DNA of 64,000 nucleotides from Auanema rhodensis (taxonomy: Eukaryota > Nematoda > Chromadorea > Rhabditida > Rhabditidae). The notes beneath the pieces are model-generated. The model was not told the DNA's origin. It worked only from the letters and a program-made list of their open reading frames with translations, and did no database searches. The stretch is taken from positions 16,779,267-16,843,266 of the forward strand of contig OZ059898.1 in NCBI GenBank assembly GCA_964057225.1, in the 5' to 3' direction. Made by a program: the position numbers and the translations under genes. How positions within the stretch are numbered: the first letter of the stretch is position 1; each line of letters opens with the position of its first letter. Positions 39,126 to 54,042 of the stretch are shown one piece after another.

Positions 39126-41415
39126 TAAGCGTTTCTCAATGTAGTATAGTGAATTCGATGCGGATTTTTAAGCTGCGTCGATCTGTGTTATCAGATTTGC
39201 GCTAGCTTAAAAATGCACCGAGATATCAACTGATATAAGTTCACACTTATATCCTCGATTTTCACCCTGAAGAAATAATTTTTTCGTTGAATAACATTGT
39301 CCATCGTCTTTGCCTTGAAAAAAGGAATCTAAAAACATCTACTTTTTGCTAAATTATTTTGAAATTTTTCGAAAAAATTTTTGTCAAAATGTTTTTGGAA
39401 GCAATGTTGAGTGTACATGGAAACTCAACATACACTAATGCATCATTTTTCAAACGATCATAACTAATTTTTGTATTAAGCGTTTCTCAATGTAGTATAG
39501 TGCATTTGATGCGGATTTTTAAGCTGCGTCGATCTGTGTTATCAGATTTGCGCTAGCTTAAAAATGCACCGAGATATCAACTGATATAAGTTCACACTTA
39601 TATCCTCGATTTTCACCCTGAAGAAATAATTTTTTCATTGAATAACATTGTCCATCGTCTTTGCCTTGAAAAAAGGAATCTAAAAACATCTACTTTTTGC
39701 TAACTTATTTTGAAATTTTTCGAAAAAATTTTTGTCAAAATGTTTTTGGAAGCAATGTTGAGTGTACATGGAAACTCAACATACACTAATGCATCATTTT
39801 TCAAACGATCATAACTAATTTTTGTATTAAGCGTTTCTCAATGTAGTATAGTGCATTTGATGCGGATTTTTAAGCTGCGTCGATCTGTGTTATCAGATTT
39901 GCGCTAGCTTAAAAATGCACCGAGATATCAACTGATATAAGTTCACACTTATATCCTCGATTTTCACCCTGAAGAAATAATTTTTTCGTTGAATAACATT
40001 GTCCATCGTCTTTGCCTTGAAAAAAGGAATCTAAAAACATCTACTTTTTGCTAAATTATTTTGAAGTTTTTCGAAAAAATTTTTGTCAAAATGTTTTTGG
40101 AAGCAATGTTGAGTGTACATGGAAACTCAACATACACTAATGCATCATTTTTCAAACGATCATAACTAATTTTTGTATTAAGCGTTTCTCAATGTAGTAT
40201 AGTGCATTTGATGCGGATTTTTAAGCTGCGTCGATCTGTGTTATCAGATTTGCGCTAGCTTAAAAATGCACCGAGATATCAACTGATATAAGTTCACACT
40301 TATATCCTCGATTTTCACCCTGAAGAAATAATTTTTTCGTTGAATAACATTGTCCATCGTCTTTGCCTTAAAAAAAGGAATCTAAAAACATCTACTTTTT
40401 GCTAAATTATTTTGAAGTTTTTTGAAAAAATTTTTGTCAAAATGTTTTTGGAAGCAATGTTGAGTGTACATGGAAACTCAACATACACTAATGCATCATT
40501 TTTCAAACGATCATAACTAATTTTTGTATTAAGCGTTTCTCAATGTAGTATAGTGCATTTGATGCGGATTTTTAAGCTGCGTCGATCTGTGTTATCAGAT
40601 TTGCGCTAGCTTAAAAATGCACCGAGATATCAACTGATATAAGTTCACACTTATATCCTCGATTTTCACCCTGAAGAAATAATTTTTTCGTTGAATAACA
40701 TTGTCCATCGTCTTTGCCTTGGAAAAAGGAATCTAAAAACATCTACTTTTTGCTAAATTATTTTGAAATTTTTCGAAAAAATTTTTGTCAAAATGTTTTT
40801 GGAAGCAATGTTGAGTGTACATGGAAACTCAACATACACTAATGCATCATTTTTCAAACGATCATAACTAATTTTTGTATTAAGCGTTTCTCAATGTAGT
40901 ATAGTATATTCGATGCGGATTTTCAAGCTGCGTCGATCTGTGTTATCAGATTTGCGCTAGCTTAAAAATGCACCGAGATATCAACTGATATAAGTTCACA
41001 CTTATATCCTCGATTTTCACCCTGAAGAATTAATTTTTTTGTTGAATAACATTGCCCATCGTCTTTGCCTTGAAAAAAGGAATCTAAAAACATCTACTTT
41101 TTGCTAAATTATTTTGAAATTTTTCGAAAAAATTTTTGTCAAAATGTTTTTGGAAGCAATGTTGAGTGTACATGGAAACTCAACATACACTAATGCATCA
41201 TTTTTCAAACGATCATAACTAAATTTTGTATTAAGCGTTTCTCAATGTAGTATAGTTCATTTGATGCGGATTTTTAAGCTGCGTCGATCTGTGTTATCAG
41301 ATTTGCGCTAGCTTAAAAATGCACCGAGATATCAACTGATATAAGTTCACACTTATATCCTCGATTTTCACCCTGAAGAAATAATTTTTTCGTTGAATAA
41401 CATTGTCCATCGTCT
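39126..41415 (+). repeat. Block 9, A-type linker monomers; source or copy of 59.85-62.27 kb
   Basis: Mostly A-type monomers (GAAAT or GAAGT, GCATTTG, AATAATTTTTTCG tails). Private markers are TTTTTTCATTG at 39636, GCTAACTTATT just after, a TTTTTTGAAAAAA loss of the central palindrome near 40420, CCTTGGAAAAAGG near 40718, and AGTATATTCG at 40903. All but the palindrome loss recur 21048 bp downstream. The final monomer (41065-41415) has TAAATTTTG and the TAGTTCATTTG variant that also marks the following 7-mer HOR. Confidence 0.9.
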
Positions 41416-42468
41416 TTGCCTTGAGAAAAGGAATTTGAAAACATCTACTTTTTGCTAAATTATTTTGAAATTTTTCGAAAAAATTTTTGTCAAAATGTTT
41501 TTGGAAGCAATGTTGAGTGTACATGTAAACTCAACATACACTAATGCACCATTTTTCAAACAATCATAACTAATTTTTGTATTAAGCATTTTTCAATGTA
41601 GTATAGTGCATTTGATGCGGATTTTTAAGCTGCGTCGATCTGTGTTATCAAATTTGCGCTAGCTTAAAAATGCACCGAGATATCAACTGATATAAGTTCA
41701 CACTTATATCCTCGATTTTCACCCTGAAGAAATAATTTTTTCGTTGAATAACATTGTCCATCGTCTTTGCCTTGAGAAAAGGAATTTGAAAACATCTACT
41801 TTTTGCTAAATTATTTTGAAATTTTTCGAAAAAATTTTTGTCAAAATGTTTTTGGAAGCAATGTTGAGTGTACATGTAAACTCAACATACACTAATGCAT
41901 CATTTTTCAAACGATCATAACTAAATTTTGTATTAAGCGTTTCTCAATGTAGTATAGTTCATTTGATGCGGATTTTTAAGCTGCGTCGATCTGTGTTATC
42001 AGATTTGCGCTAGCTTAAAAATGCACCGAGATATCAACTGATATAAGTTCACACTTATATCCTCGATTTTCACCCTGAAGAAATAATTTTTTCGTTGAAT
42101 AACATTGTCCATCGTCTTTGCCTTGAGAAAAGGAATTTGAAAACATCTACTTTTTGCTAAATTATTTTGAAATTTTTCGAAAAAATTTTTGTCAAAATGT
42201 TTTTGGAAGCAATGTTGAGTGTACATGTAAACTCAACATACACTAATGCACCATTTTTCAAACAATCATAACTAATTTTTGTATTAAGCATTTTTCAATG
42301 TAGTATAGTGCATTTGATGCGGATTTTTAAGCTGCGTCGATCTGTGTTATCAAATTTGCGCTAGCTTAAAAATGCACCGAGATATCAACTGATATAAGTT
42401 CACACTTATATCCTCGATTTTCACCCTGAAGAAATAATTTTTTCGTTGAATAACATTGTCCATCGTCT
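41416..42468 (+). repeat. Three consecutive G-subtype monomers
   Basis: Exemplars of the G subtype. They have CCTTGAGAAAAGG, GGAATTTGAAAAC in place of GGAATCTAAAAAC, ATTTTGAAAT, and CATGTAAAC in the hairpin loop. Most also have GCACCAT, ACAATC, AAGCATTTTTC and TCAAATTTG. The middle copy (41767) switches back to GCATCAT, CGATC and TAGTTCATTTG in its right part. The GAATTTG change removes a minus-strand TAG, which opens a 75-codon frame in each G monomer and its left neighbour; I regard that frame as incidental. Other G monomers start at 6317, 7721, 17548, 18952, 20707, 52288 and 52990. Confidence 0.9.
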
Positions 42469-45400
42469 TTGCCTTGAAAAAAGGAATCTAAAAACATCTA
42501 CTTTTTGCTAAATTATTATGAAATTTTTCGAAAAAATTTTTGTCAAAATGTTTTTGGAAGCAATGTTGAGTGTACATGGAAACTCAACATACACTAATGC
42601 ATCATTTTTCAAACGATCATAACTAATTTCTGTATTAAGCGTTTCTCAATGTAGTATAGTGCATTTGATGCGGATTTTTAAGCTGCGTCGATCTGTGTTA
42701 TCAGATTTGCGCTAGCTTAAAAATGCACCGAGATATCAACTGATATAAGTTCACACTTATATCCTCGATTTTCACCCTGAAGAAATAATTTTTCGTTGAA
42801 TAACATTGTCCATCGTCTTTGCCTTGAAAAAAAGAATCTAAAAACATCTACTTTTTGCTAAATTATTTTGAAATTTTTCGAAAAAATTTTTGTCAAAATG
42901 TTTTTGGAAGCAATGTTGAGTGTACATGGAAACTCAACATACACTAATGCATCATTTTTCAAACGATCATAACTAATTTCTGTATTAAGCGTTTCTCAAT
43001 GTAGTATAGTGCATTTGATGCGGATTTTTAAGCTGCGTCGATCTGTGTTATCAGATTTGCGCTAGCTTGAAAATGCACCGAGATATCAACTGATATAAGT
43101 TCACACTTATATCCTCGATTTTCACCCTGAAGAAATAATTTTTCGTTGAATAACATTGTCCATCGTCTTTGCCTTGAAAAAAAGAATCTAAAAACATCTA
43201 CTTTTTGCTAAATTATTTTGAAGTTTTTCGAAAAAATTTTTGTCAAAATGTTTTTGGAAGCAATGTTGAGTGTACATGGAAACTCAACATACACTAATGC
43301 ATCATTTTTCAAACGATCATAACTAATTTTTGTATTAAGCGTTTCTCAATGTAGTATAGTGCATTCGATGCGGATTTTCAAGCTGCGTCGATCTGTGTTA
43401 TCAGATTTGCGCTAGCTTAAAAATGCACCGAGATATCAACTGATATAAGTTCACACTTATATCCTCGATTTTCACCCTGAAGAATTAATTTTTTTGTTGA
43501 ATAACATTGCCCATCGTCTTTGCCTTGAAAAAAGGAATCTAAAAACATCTACTTTTTGCTAAATTATTTTGAAATTTTTCGAAAAAATTTTTGTCAAAAT
43601 GTTTTTGGAAGCAATGTTGAGTGTACATGGAAACTCAACATACACTAATGCACCATTTTTCAAACAATCATAACTAATTTTTGTATTAAGCGTTTCTCAA
43701 TGTAGTATAGTGCATTTGATGCGGATTTTTAAGCTGCGTCGATCTGTGTTATCAGATTTGCGCTAGCTTGAAAATGCACCGAGATATCAACTGATATAAG
43801 TTCACACTTATATCCTCGATTTTCACCCTGAAGAAATAATTTTTTCGTTGAATAACATTGTCCATCGTCTTTGCCTTGAGAAAAGGAATTTGAAAACATC
43901 TACTTTTTGCTAAATTATTTTGAAATTTTTCGAAAAAATTTTTGTCAAAATGTTTTTGGAAGCAATGTTGAGTGTACATGTAAACTCAACATACACTAAT
44001 GCACCATTTTTCAAACAATCATAACTAATTTTTGTATTAAGCATTTTTCAATGTAGTATAGTGCATTTGATGCGGATTTTTAAGCTGCGTCGATCTGTGT
44101 TATCAAATTTGCGCTAGCTTAAAAATGCACCGAGATATCAACTGATATAAGTTCACACTTATATCCTCGATTTTCACCCTGAAGAATTAATTTTTTTGTT
44201 GAATAACATTGCCCATCGTCTTTGCCTTGAAAAAAGGAATCTAAAAACATCTACTTTTTGCTAAATTATTTTGAAATTTTTCGAAAAAATTTTTGTCAAA
44301 ATGTTTTTGGAAGCAATGTTGAGTGTACATGGAAACTCAACATACACTAATGCATCATTTTTCAAACGATCATAACTAAATTTTGTATTAAGCGTTTCTC
44401 AATGTAGTATAGTTCATTTGATGCGGATTTTTAAGCTGCGTCGATCTGTGTTATCAGATTTGCGCTAGCTTAAAAATGCACCGAGATATCAACTGATATA
44501 AGTTCACACTTATATCCTCGATTTTCACCCTGAAGAAATAATTTTTTCGTTGAATAACATTGTCCATCGTCTTTGCCTTGAGAAAAGGAATTTGAAAACA
44601 TCTACTTTTTGCTAAATTATTTTGAAATTTTTCGAAAAAATTTTTGTCAAAATGTTTTTGGAAGCAATGTTGAGTGTACATGTAAACTCAACATACACTA
44701 ATGCACCATTTTTCAAACAATCATAACTAATTTTTGTATTAAGCATTTTTCAATGTAGTATAGTGCATTTGATGCGGATTTTTAAGCTGCGTCGATCTGT
44801 GTTATCAAATTTGCGCTAGCTTAAAAATGCACCGAGATATCAACTGATATAAGTTCACACTTATATCCTCGATTTTCACCCTGAAGAAATAATTTTTTCG
44901 TTGAATAACATTGTCCATCGTCTTTGCCTTGAAAAAAGGAATCTAAAAACATCTACTTTTTGCTAAATTATTATGAAATTTTTCGAAAAAATTTTTGTCA
45001 AAATGTTTTTGGAAGCAATGTTGAGTGTACATGGAAACTCAACATACACTAATGCATCATTTTTCAAACGATCATAACTAATTTTTGTATTAAGCGTTTC
45101 TCAATGTAGTATAGTGCATTTGATGCGGATTTTTAAGCTGCGTCGATCTGTGTTATCAGATTTGCGCTAGCTTAAAAATGCACCGAGATATCAACTGATA
45201 TAAGTTCACACTTATATCCTCGATTTTCACCCTGAAGAAATAATTTTTTCGTTGAATAACATTGTCCATCGTCTTTGCCTTGAAAAAAGGAATCTAAAAA
45301 CATCTACTTTTTGCTAAATTATTTTGAAATTTTTCGAAAAAATTTTTGTCAAAATGTTTTTGGAAGCAATGTTGAGTGTACATGGAAACTCAACATACAC

Positions 45401-48400
45401 TAATGCATCATTTTTCAAACGATCATAACTAATTTTTGTATTAAGCGTTTCTCAATGTAGTATAGTGCATTTGATGCGGATTTTTAAGCTGCGTCGATCT
45501 GTGTTATCAGATTTGCGCTAGCTTGAAAATGCACCGAGATATCAACTGATATAAGTTCACACTTATATCCTCGATTTTCACCCTGAAGAAATAATTTTTC
45601 GTTGAATAACATTGTCCATCGTCTTTGCCTTGAAAAAAAGAATCTAAAAACATCTACTTTTTGCTAAATTATTTTGAAATTTTTCGAAAAAATTTTTGTC
45701 AAAATGTTTTTGGAAGCAATGTTGAGTGTACATGGAAACTCAACATACACTAATGCATCATTTTTCAAACGATCATAACTAATTTCTGTATTAAGCGTTT
45801 CTCAATGTAGTATAGTGCATTTGATGCGGATTTTTAAGCTGCGTCGATCTGTGTTATCAGATTTGCGCTAGCTTGAAAATGCACCGAGATATCAACTGAT
45901 ATAAGTTCACACTTATATCCTCGATTTTCACCCTGAAGAAATAATTTTTCGTTGAATAACATTGTCCATCGTCTTTGCCTTGAAAAAAAGAATCTAAAAA
46001 CATCTACTTTTTGCTAAATTATTTTGAAGTTTTTCGAAAAAATTTTTGTCAAAATGTTTTTGGAAGCAATGTTGAGTGTACATGGAAACTCAACATACAC
46101 TAATGCATCATTTTTCAAACGATCATAACTAAATTTTGTATTAAGCGTTTCTCAATGTAGTATAGTTCATTTGATGCGGATTTTTAAGCTGCGTCGATCT
46201 GTGTTATCAGATTTGCGCTAGCTTAAAAATGCACCGAGATATCAACTGATATAAGTTCACACTTATATCCTCGATTTTCACCCTGAAGAAATAATTTTTT
46301 CGTTGAATAACATTGTCCATCGTCTTTGCCTTGAGAAAAGGAATTTGAAAACATCTACTTTTTGCTAAATTATTTTGAAATTTTTCGAAAAAATTTTTGT
46401 CAAAATGTTTTTGGAAGCAATGTTGAGTGTACATGTAAACTCAACATACACTAATGCACCATTTTTCAAACAATCATAACTAATTTTTGTATTAAGCATT
46501 TTTCAATGTAGTATAGTGCATTTGATGCGGATTTTTAAGCTGCGTCGATCTGTGTTATCAAATTTGCGCTAGCTTAAAAATGCACCGAGATATCAACTGA
46601 TATAAGTTCACACTTATATCCTCGATTTTCACCCTGAAGAAATAATTTTTTCGTTGAATAACATTGTCCATCGTCTTTGCCTTGAGAAAAGGAATTTGAA
46701 AACATCTACTTTTTGCTAAATTATTTTTAAATTTTTCGAAAAAAGTTTTGTCAAAATGTTTTTGGAAGCAATGTTGAGTGTACATGTAAACTCAACATAC
46801 ACTAATGCACCATTTTTCAAACAATCATAACTAATTTTTGTATTAAGCATTTTTCAATGTAGTATAGTGCATTTGATGCGGATTTTTAAGCTGCGTCGAT
46901 CTGTGTTATCAAATTTGCGCTAGCTTAAAAATGCACCGAGATATCAACTGATATAAGTTCACACTTATATCCTCGATTTTCACCCTGAAGAATTAATTTT
47001 TTTGTTGAATAACATTGTCCATCGTCTTTGCCTTGAGAAAAGGAATTTGAAAACATCTACTTTTTGCTAAATTATTTTGAAATTTTTCGAAAAAATTTTT
47101 GTCAAAATGTTTTTGGAAGCAATGTTGAGTGTACATGTAAACTCAACATACACTAATGCACCATTTTTCAAACAATCATAACTAATTTTTGTATTAAGCA
47201 TTTTTCAATGTAGTATAGTGCATTTGATGCGGATTTTTAAGCTGCGTCGATCTGTGTTATCAAATTTGCGCTAGCTTAAAAATGCACCGAGATATCAACT
47301 GATATAAGTTCACACTTATATCCTCGATTTTCACCCTGAAGAAATAATTTTTTCGTTGAATAACATTGTCCATCGTCTTTGCCTTGAAAAAAGGAATCTA
47401 AAAACATCTACTTTTTGCTAAATTATTATGAAATTTTTCGAAAAAATTTTTGTCAAAATGTTTTTGGAAGCAATGTTGAGTGTACATGGAAACTCAACAT
47501 ACACTAATGCATCATTTTTCAAACGATCATAACTAATTTCTGTATTAAGCGTTTCTCAATGTAGTATAGTGCATTTGATGCGGATTTTTAAGCTGCGTCG
47601 ATCTGTGTTATCAGATTTGCGCTAGCTTAAAAATGCACCGAGATATCAACTGATATAAGTTCACACTTATATCCTCGATTTTCACCCTGAAGAAATAATT
47701 TTTCGTTGAATAACATTGTCCATCGTCTTTGCCTTGAAAAAAAGAATCTAAAAACATCTACTTTTTGCTAAATTATTTTGAAATTTTTCGAAAAAATTTT
47801 TGTCAAAATGTTTTTGGAAGCAATGTTGAGTGTACATGGAAACTCAACATACACTAATGCATCATTTTTCAAACGATCATAACTAATTTCTGTATTAAGC
47901 GTTTCTCAATGTAGTATAGTGCATTTGATGCGGATTTTTAAGCTGCGTCGATCTGTGTTATCAGATTTGCGCTAGCTTGAAAATGCACCGAGATATCAAC
48001 TGATATAAGTTCACACTTATATCCTCGATTTTCACCCTGAAGAAATAATTTTTCGTTGAATAACATTGTCCATCGTCTTTGCCTTGAAAAAAAGAATCTA
48101 AAAACATCTACTTTTTGCTAAATTATTTTGAAGTTTTTCGAAAAAATTTTTGTCAAAATGTTTTTGGAAGCAATGTTGAGTGTACATGGAAACTCAACAT
48201 ACACTAATGCATCATTTTTCAAACGATCATAACTAATTTTTGTATTAAGCGTTTCTCAATGTAGTATAGTGCATTCGATGCGGATTTTCAAGCTGCGTCG
48301 ATCTGTGTTATCAGATTTGCGCTAGCTTAAAAATGCACCGAGATATCAACTGATATAAGTTCACACTTATATCCTCGATTTTCACCCTGAAGAATTAATT

Positions 48401-50533
48401 TTTTTGTTGAATAACATTGCCCATCGTCTTTGCCTTGAAAAAAGGAATCTAAAAACATCTACTTTTTGCTAAATTATTTTGAAATTTTTCGAAAAAATTT
48501 TTGTCAAAATGTTTTTGGAAGCAATGTTGAGTGTACATGGAAACTCAACATACACTAATGCACCATTTTTCAAACAATCATAACTAATTTTTGTATTAAG
48601 CGTTTCTCAATGTAGTATAGTGCATTTGATGCGGATTTTTAAGCTGCGTCGATCTGTGTTATCAGATTTGCGCTAGCTTGAAAATGCACCGAGATATCAA
48701 CTGATATAAGTTCACACTTATATCCTCGATTTTCACCCTGAAGAAATAATTTTTTCGTTGAATAACATTGTCCATCGTCTTTGCCTTGAGAAAAGGAATT
48801 TGAAAACATCTACTTTTTGCTAAATTATTTTGAAATTTTTCGAAAAAATTTTTGTCAAAATGTTTTTGGAAGCAATGTTGAGTGTACATGTAAACTCAAC
48901 ATACACTAATGCACCATTTTTCAAACAATCATAACTAATTTTTGTATTAAGCATTTTTCAATGTAGTATAGTGCATTTGATGCGGATTTTTAAGCTGCGT
49001 CGATCTGTGTTATCAAATTTGCGCTAGCTTAAAAATGCACCGAGATATCAACTGATATAAGTTCACACTTATATCCTCGATTTTCACCCTGAAGAATTAA
49101 TTTTTTTGTTGAATAACATTGCCCATCGTCTTTGCCTTGAAAAAAGGAATCTAAAAACATCTACTTTTTGCTAAATTATTTTGAAATTTTTCGAAAAAAT
49201 TTTTGTCAAAATGTTTTTGGAAGCAATGTTGAGTGTACATGGAAACTCAACATACACTAATGCATCATTTTTCAAACGATCATAACTAAATTTTGTATTA
49301 AGCGTTTCTCAATGTAGTATAGTTCATTTGATGCGGATTTTTAAGCTGCGTCGATCTGTGTTATCAGATTTGCGCTAGCTTAAAAATGCACCGAGATATC
49401 AACTGATATAAGTTCACACTTATATCCTCGATTTTCACCCTGAAGAAATAATTTTTTCGTTGAATAACATTGTCCATCGTCTTTGCCTTGAGAAAAGGAA
49501 TTTGAAAACATCTACTTTTTGCTAAATTATTTTGAAATTTTTCGAAAAAATTTTTGTCAAAATGTTTTTGGAAGCAATGTTGAGTGTACATGTAAACTCA
49601 ACATACACTAATGCACCATTTTTCAAACAATCATAACTAATTTTTGTATTAAGCATTTTTCAATGTAGTATAGTGCATTTGATGCGGATTTTTAAGCTGC
49701 GTCGATCTGTGTTATCAAATTTGCGCTAGCTTAAAAATGCACCGAGATATCAACTGATATAAGTTCACACTTATATCCTCGATTTTCACCCTGAAGAAAT
49801 AATTTTTTCGTTGAATAACATTGTCCATCGTCTTTGCCTTGAAAAAAGGAATCTAAAAACATCTACTTTTTGCTAAATTATTTTGAAATTTTTCGAAAAA
49901 ATTTTTGTCAAAATGTTTTTGGAAGCAATGTTGAGTGTACATGGAAACTCAACATACACTAATGCATCATTTTTCAAACGATCATAACTAATTTTTGTAT
50001 TAAGCGTTTCTCAATGTAGTATAGTGCATTTGATGCGGATTTTTAAGCTGCGTCGATCTGTGTTATCAGATTTGCGCTAGCTTGAAAATGCACCGAGATA
50101 TCAACTGATATAAGTTCACACTTATATCCTCGATTTTCACCCTGAAGAAATAATTTTTCGTTGAATAACATTGTCCATCGTCTTTGCCTTGAAAAAAAGA
50201 ATCTAAAAACATCTACTTTTTGCTAAATTATTTTGAAATTTTTCGAAAAAATTTTTGTCAAAATGTTTTTGGAAGCAATGTTGAGTGTACATGGAAACTC
50301 AACATACACTAATGCATCATTTTTCAAACGATCATAACTAATTTCTGTATTAAGCGTTTCTCAATGTAGTATAGTGCATTTGATGCGGATTTTTAAGCTG
50401 CGTCGATCTGTGTTATCAGATTTGCGCTAGCTTGAAAATGCACCGAGATATCAACTGATATAAGTTCACACTTATATCCTCGATTTTCACCCTGAAGAAA
50501 TAATTTTTCGTTGAATAACATTGTCCATCGTCT
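41416..50533 (+). repeat. Block 10, 7-monomer HOR of 2455 bp, about 3.7 copies
   Basis: G-type monomers (GAGAAAAGGAATTTG) start at 41416, 43871, 46326 and 48781, exactly 2455 bp apart; a second G series is at 42118, 44573, 47028 and 49483. Each complete unit has seven monomers, two of them 350 bp. Units 1 and 3 begin G-G-G. Units 2 and 4 have a plain monomer in the second place, entered through a TTTTTTTGTTG/GCCCATC tail. The better period is therefore 4910 bp (14 monomers). ATTATTATGAAAT marks 42511, 44966 and 47421 and is missing in unit 4, which has lost that monomer and ends early. Confidence 0.92.
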
Positions 50534-53500
50534 TTGCCTTGAAAAAAAGAATCTAAAAACATCTACTTTTTGCTAAATTATTTTGAAGTTTTTCGAAAAA
50601 ATTTTTGTCAAAATGTTTTTGGAAGCAATGTTGAGTGTACATGGAAACTCAACATACACTAATGCATCATTTTTCAAACGATCATAACTAATTTTTGTAT
50701 TAAGCGTTTCTCAATGTAGTATAGTGCATTTGATGCGGATTTTTAAGCTGCGTCGATCTGTGTTATCAGATTTGCGCTAGCTTAAAAATGCACCGAGATA
50801 TGAACTGATATAAGTTCACACTTATATCCTCGATTTTCACCCTGAAGAATTAATTTTTTTGTTGAATAACATTGCCCATCGTCTTTGCCTTGAAAAAAGG
50901 AATCTAAAAACATCTACTTTTTGCTAAATTATTTTGAAATTTTTCGAAAAAATTTTTGTCAAAATGTTTTTGGAAGCAATGTTGAGTGTACATGGAAACT
51001 CAACATACACTAATGCATCATTTTTCAAACGATCATAACTAATTTCTGTATTAAGCGTTTCTCAATGTAGTATAGTGCATTTGATGCGGATTTTTAAGCT
51101 GCGTCGATCTGTGTTATCAGATTTGCGCTAGCTTGAAAATGCACCGAGATATCAACTGATATAAGTTCACACTTATATCCTCGATTTTCACCCTGAAGAA
51201 ATAATTTTTCGTTGAATAACATTGTCCATCGTCTTTGCCTTGAAAAAAAGAATCTAAAAACATCTACTTTTTGCTAAATTATTTTGAAGTTTTTCGAAAA
51301 AATTTTTGTCAAAATGTTTTTGGAAGCAATGTTGAGTGTACATGGAAACTCAACATACACTAATGCATCATTTTTCAAACGATCATAACTAATTTTTGTA
51401 TTAAGCGTTTCTCAATGTAGTATAGTGCATTCGATGCGGATTTTCAAGCTGCGTCGATCTGTGTTATCAGATTTGCGCTAGCTTAAAAATGCACCGAGAT
51501 ATCAACTGATATAAGTTCACACTTATATCCTCGATTTTCACCCTGAAGAATTAATTTTTTTGTTGAATAACATTGCCCATCGTCTTTGCCTTGAAAAAAG
51601 GAATCTAAAAACATCTACTTTTTGCTAAATTATTTTGAAATTTTTTGAAAAAATTTTTGTCAAAATGTTTTTGGAAGCAATGTTGAGTGTACATGGAAAC
51701 TCAACATACACTAATGCACCATTTTTCAAACAATCATAACTAATTTTTGTATTAAGCGTTTCTCAATGTAGTATAGTGCATTTGATGCGGATTTTTAAGC
51801 TGCGTCGATCTGTGTTATCAGATTTGCGCTAGCTTAAAAATGCACCGAGATATCAACTGATATAAGTTCACACTTATATCCTCGATTTTCACCCTGAAGA
51901 AATAATTTTTTCGTTGAATAACATTGTCCATCGTCTTTGCCTTGAAAAAAGGAATCTAAAAACATCTACTTTTTGCTAAATTATTTTGAAGTTTTTCGAA
52001 AAAATTTTTGTCAAAATGTTTTTGGAAGCAATGTTGAGTGTACATGGAAACTCAACATACACTAATGCATCATTTTTCAAACGATCATAACTAATTTTTG
52101 TATTAAGCGTTTCTCAATGTAGTATAGTGCATTCGATGCGGATTTTCAAGCTGCGTCGATCTGTGTTATCAGATTTGCGCTAGCTTAAAAATGCACCGAG
52201 ATATCAACTGATATAAGTTCACACTTATATCCTCGATTTTCACCCTGAAGAAATAATTTTTTCGTTGAATAACATTGTCCATCGTCTTTGCCTTGAGAAA
52301 AGGAATTTGAAAACATCTACTTTTTGCTAAATTATTTTGAAATTTTTCGAAAAAATTTTTGTCAAAATGTTTTTGGAAGCAATGTTGAGTGTACATGTAA
52401 ACTCAACATACACTAATGCACCATTTTTCAAACAATCATAACTAATTTTTGTATTAAGCATTTTTCAATGTAGTATAGTGCATTTGATGCGGATTTTTAA
52501 GCTGCGTCGATCTGTGTTATCAAATTTGCGCTAGCTTAAAAATGCACCGAGATATCAACTGATATAAGTTCACACTTATATCCTCGATTTTCACCCTGAA
52601 GAAATAATTTTTTCGTTGAATAACATTGTCCATCGTCTTTGCCTTGAAAAAAGGAATCTAAAAACATCTACTTTTTGCTAAATTATTTTGAAGTTTTTCG
52701 AAAAAATTTTTGTCAAAATGTTTTTGGAAGCAATGTTGAGTGTACATGGAAACTCAACATACACTAATGCATCATTTTTCAAACGATCATAACTAATTTT
52801 TGTATTAAGCGTTTCTCAATGTAGTATAGTGCATTCGATGCGGATTTTCAAGCTGCGTCGATCTGTGTTATCAGATTTGCGCTAGCTTAAAAATGCACCG
52901 AGATATCAACTGATATAAGTTCACACTTATATCCTCGATTTTCACCCTGAAGAAATAATTTTTTCGTTGAATAACATTGTCCATCGTCTTTGCCTTGAGA
53001 AAAGGAATTTGAAAACATCTACTTTTTGCTAAATTATTTTGAAATTTTTCGAAAAAATTTTTGTCAAAATGTTTTTGGAAGCAATGTTGAGTGTACATGT
53101 AAACTCAACATACACTAATGCACCATTTTTCAAACAATCATAACTAATTTTTGTATTAAGCATTTTTCAATGTAGTATAGTGCATTTGATGCGGATTTTT
53201 AAGCTGCGTCGATCTGTGTTATCAAATTTGCGCTAGCTTAAAAATGCACCGAGATATCAACTGATATAAGTTCACACTTATATCCTCGATTTTCACCCTG
53301 AAGAAATAATTTTTTCGTTGAATAACATTGTCCATCGTCTTTGCCTTGAAAAAAGGAATCTAAAAACATCTACTTTTTGCTAAATTATTATGAAATTTTT
53401 CGAAAAAATTTTTGTCAAAATGTTTTTGGAAGCAATGTTGAGTGTACATGGAAACTCAACATACACTAATGCATCATTTTTCAAACGATCATAACTAATT

Positions 53501-54042
53501 TTTGTATTAAGCGTTTCTCAATGTAGTATAGTGCATTCGATGCGGATTTTTAAGCTGCGTCGATCTGTGTTATCAGATTTGCGCTAGCTTAAAAATGCAC
53601 CGAGATATCAACTGATATAAGTTCACACTTATATCCTCGATTTTCACCCTGAAGAAATAATTTTTTCGTTGAATAACATTGTCCATCGTCTTTGCCTTGA
53701 AAAAAGGAATCTAAAAACATCTACTTTTTGCTAAATTATTATGAAATTTTTCGAAAAAATTTTTGTCAAAATGTTTTTGGAAGCAATGTTGAGTGTACAT
53801 GGAAACTCAACATACACTAATGCATCATTTTTCAAACGATCATAACTAATTTCTGTATTAAGCGTTTCTCAATGTAGTATAGTGCATTTGATGCGGATTT
53901 TTAAGCTGCGTCGATCTGTGTTATCAGATTTGCGCTAGCTTAAAAATGCACCGAGATATCAACTGATATAAGTTCACACTTATATCCTCGATTTTCACCC
54001 TGAAGAAATAATTTTTTCGTTGAATAACATTGTCCATCGTCT
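50534..54042 (+). repeat. Block 11, transition zone with 702-bp dimers
   Basis: Ten monomers. The first has the rare GATATGAACTGAT (50802), shared with 55012 and 58871. A monomer at 51586 has lost the central palindrome CpG (TTTTTTGAAAAAA near 51644). Monomers 51937-52638 and 52639-53340 form two copies of a dimer: a GAAGT monomer with GATTTTCAAG, followed by a G monomer, 702 bp apart. Two ATTATTATG monomers follow (53341 and 53692), the second with TAATTTCTG. One 350-bp monomer ends near 51234. Confidence 0.88.
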
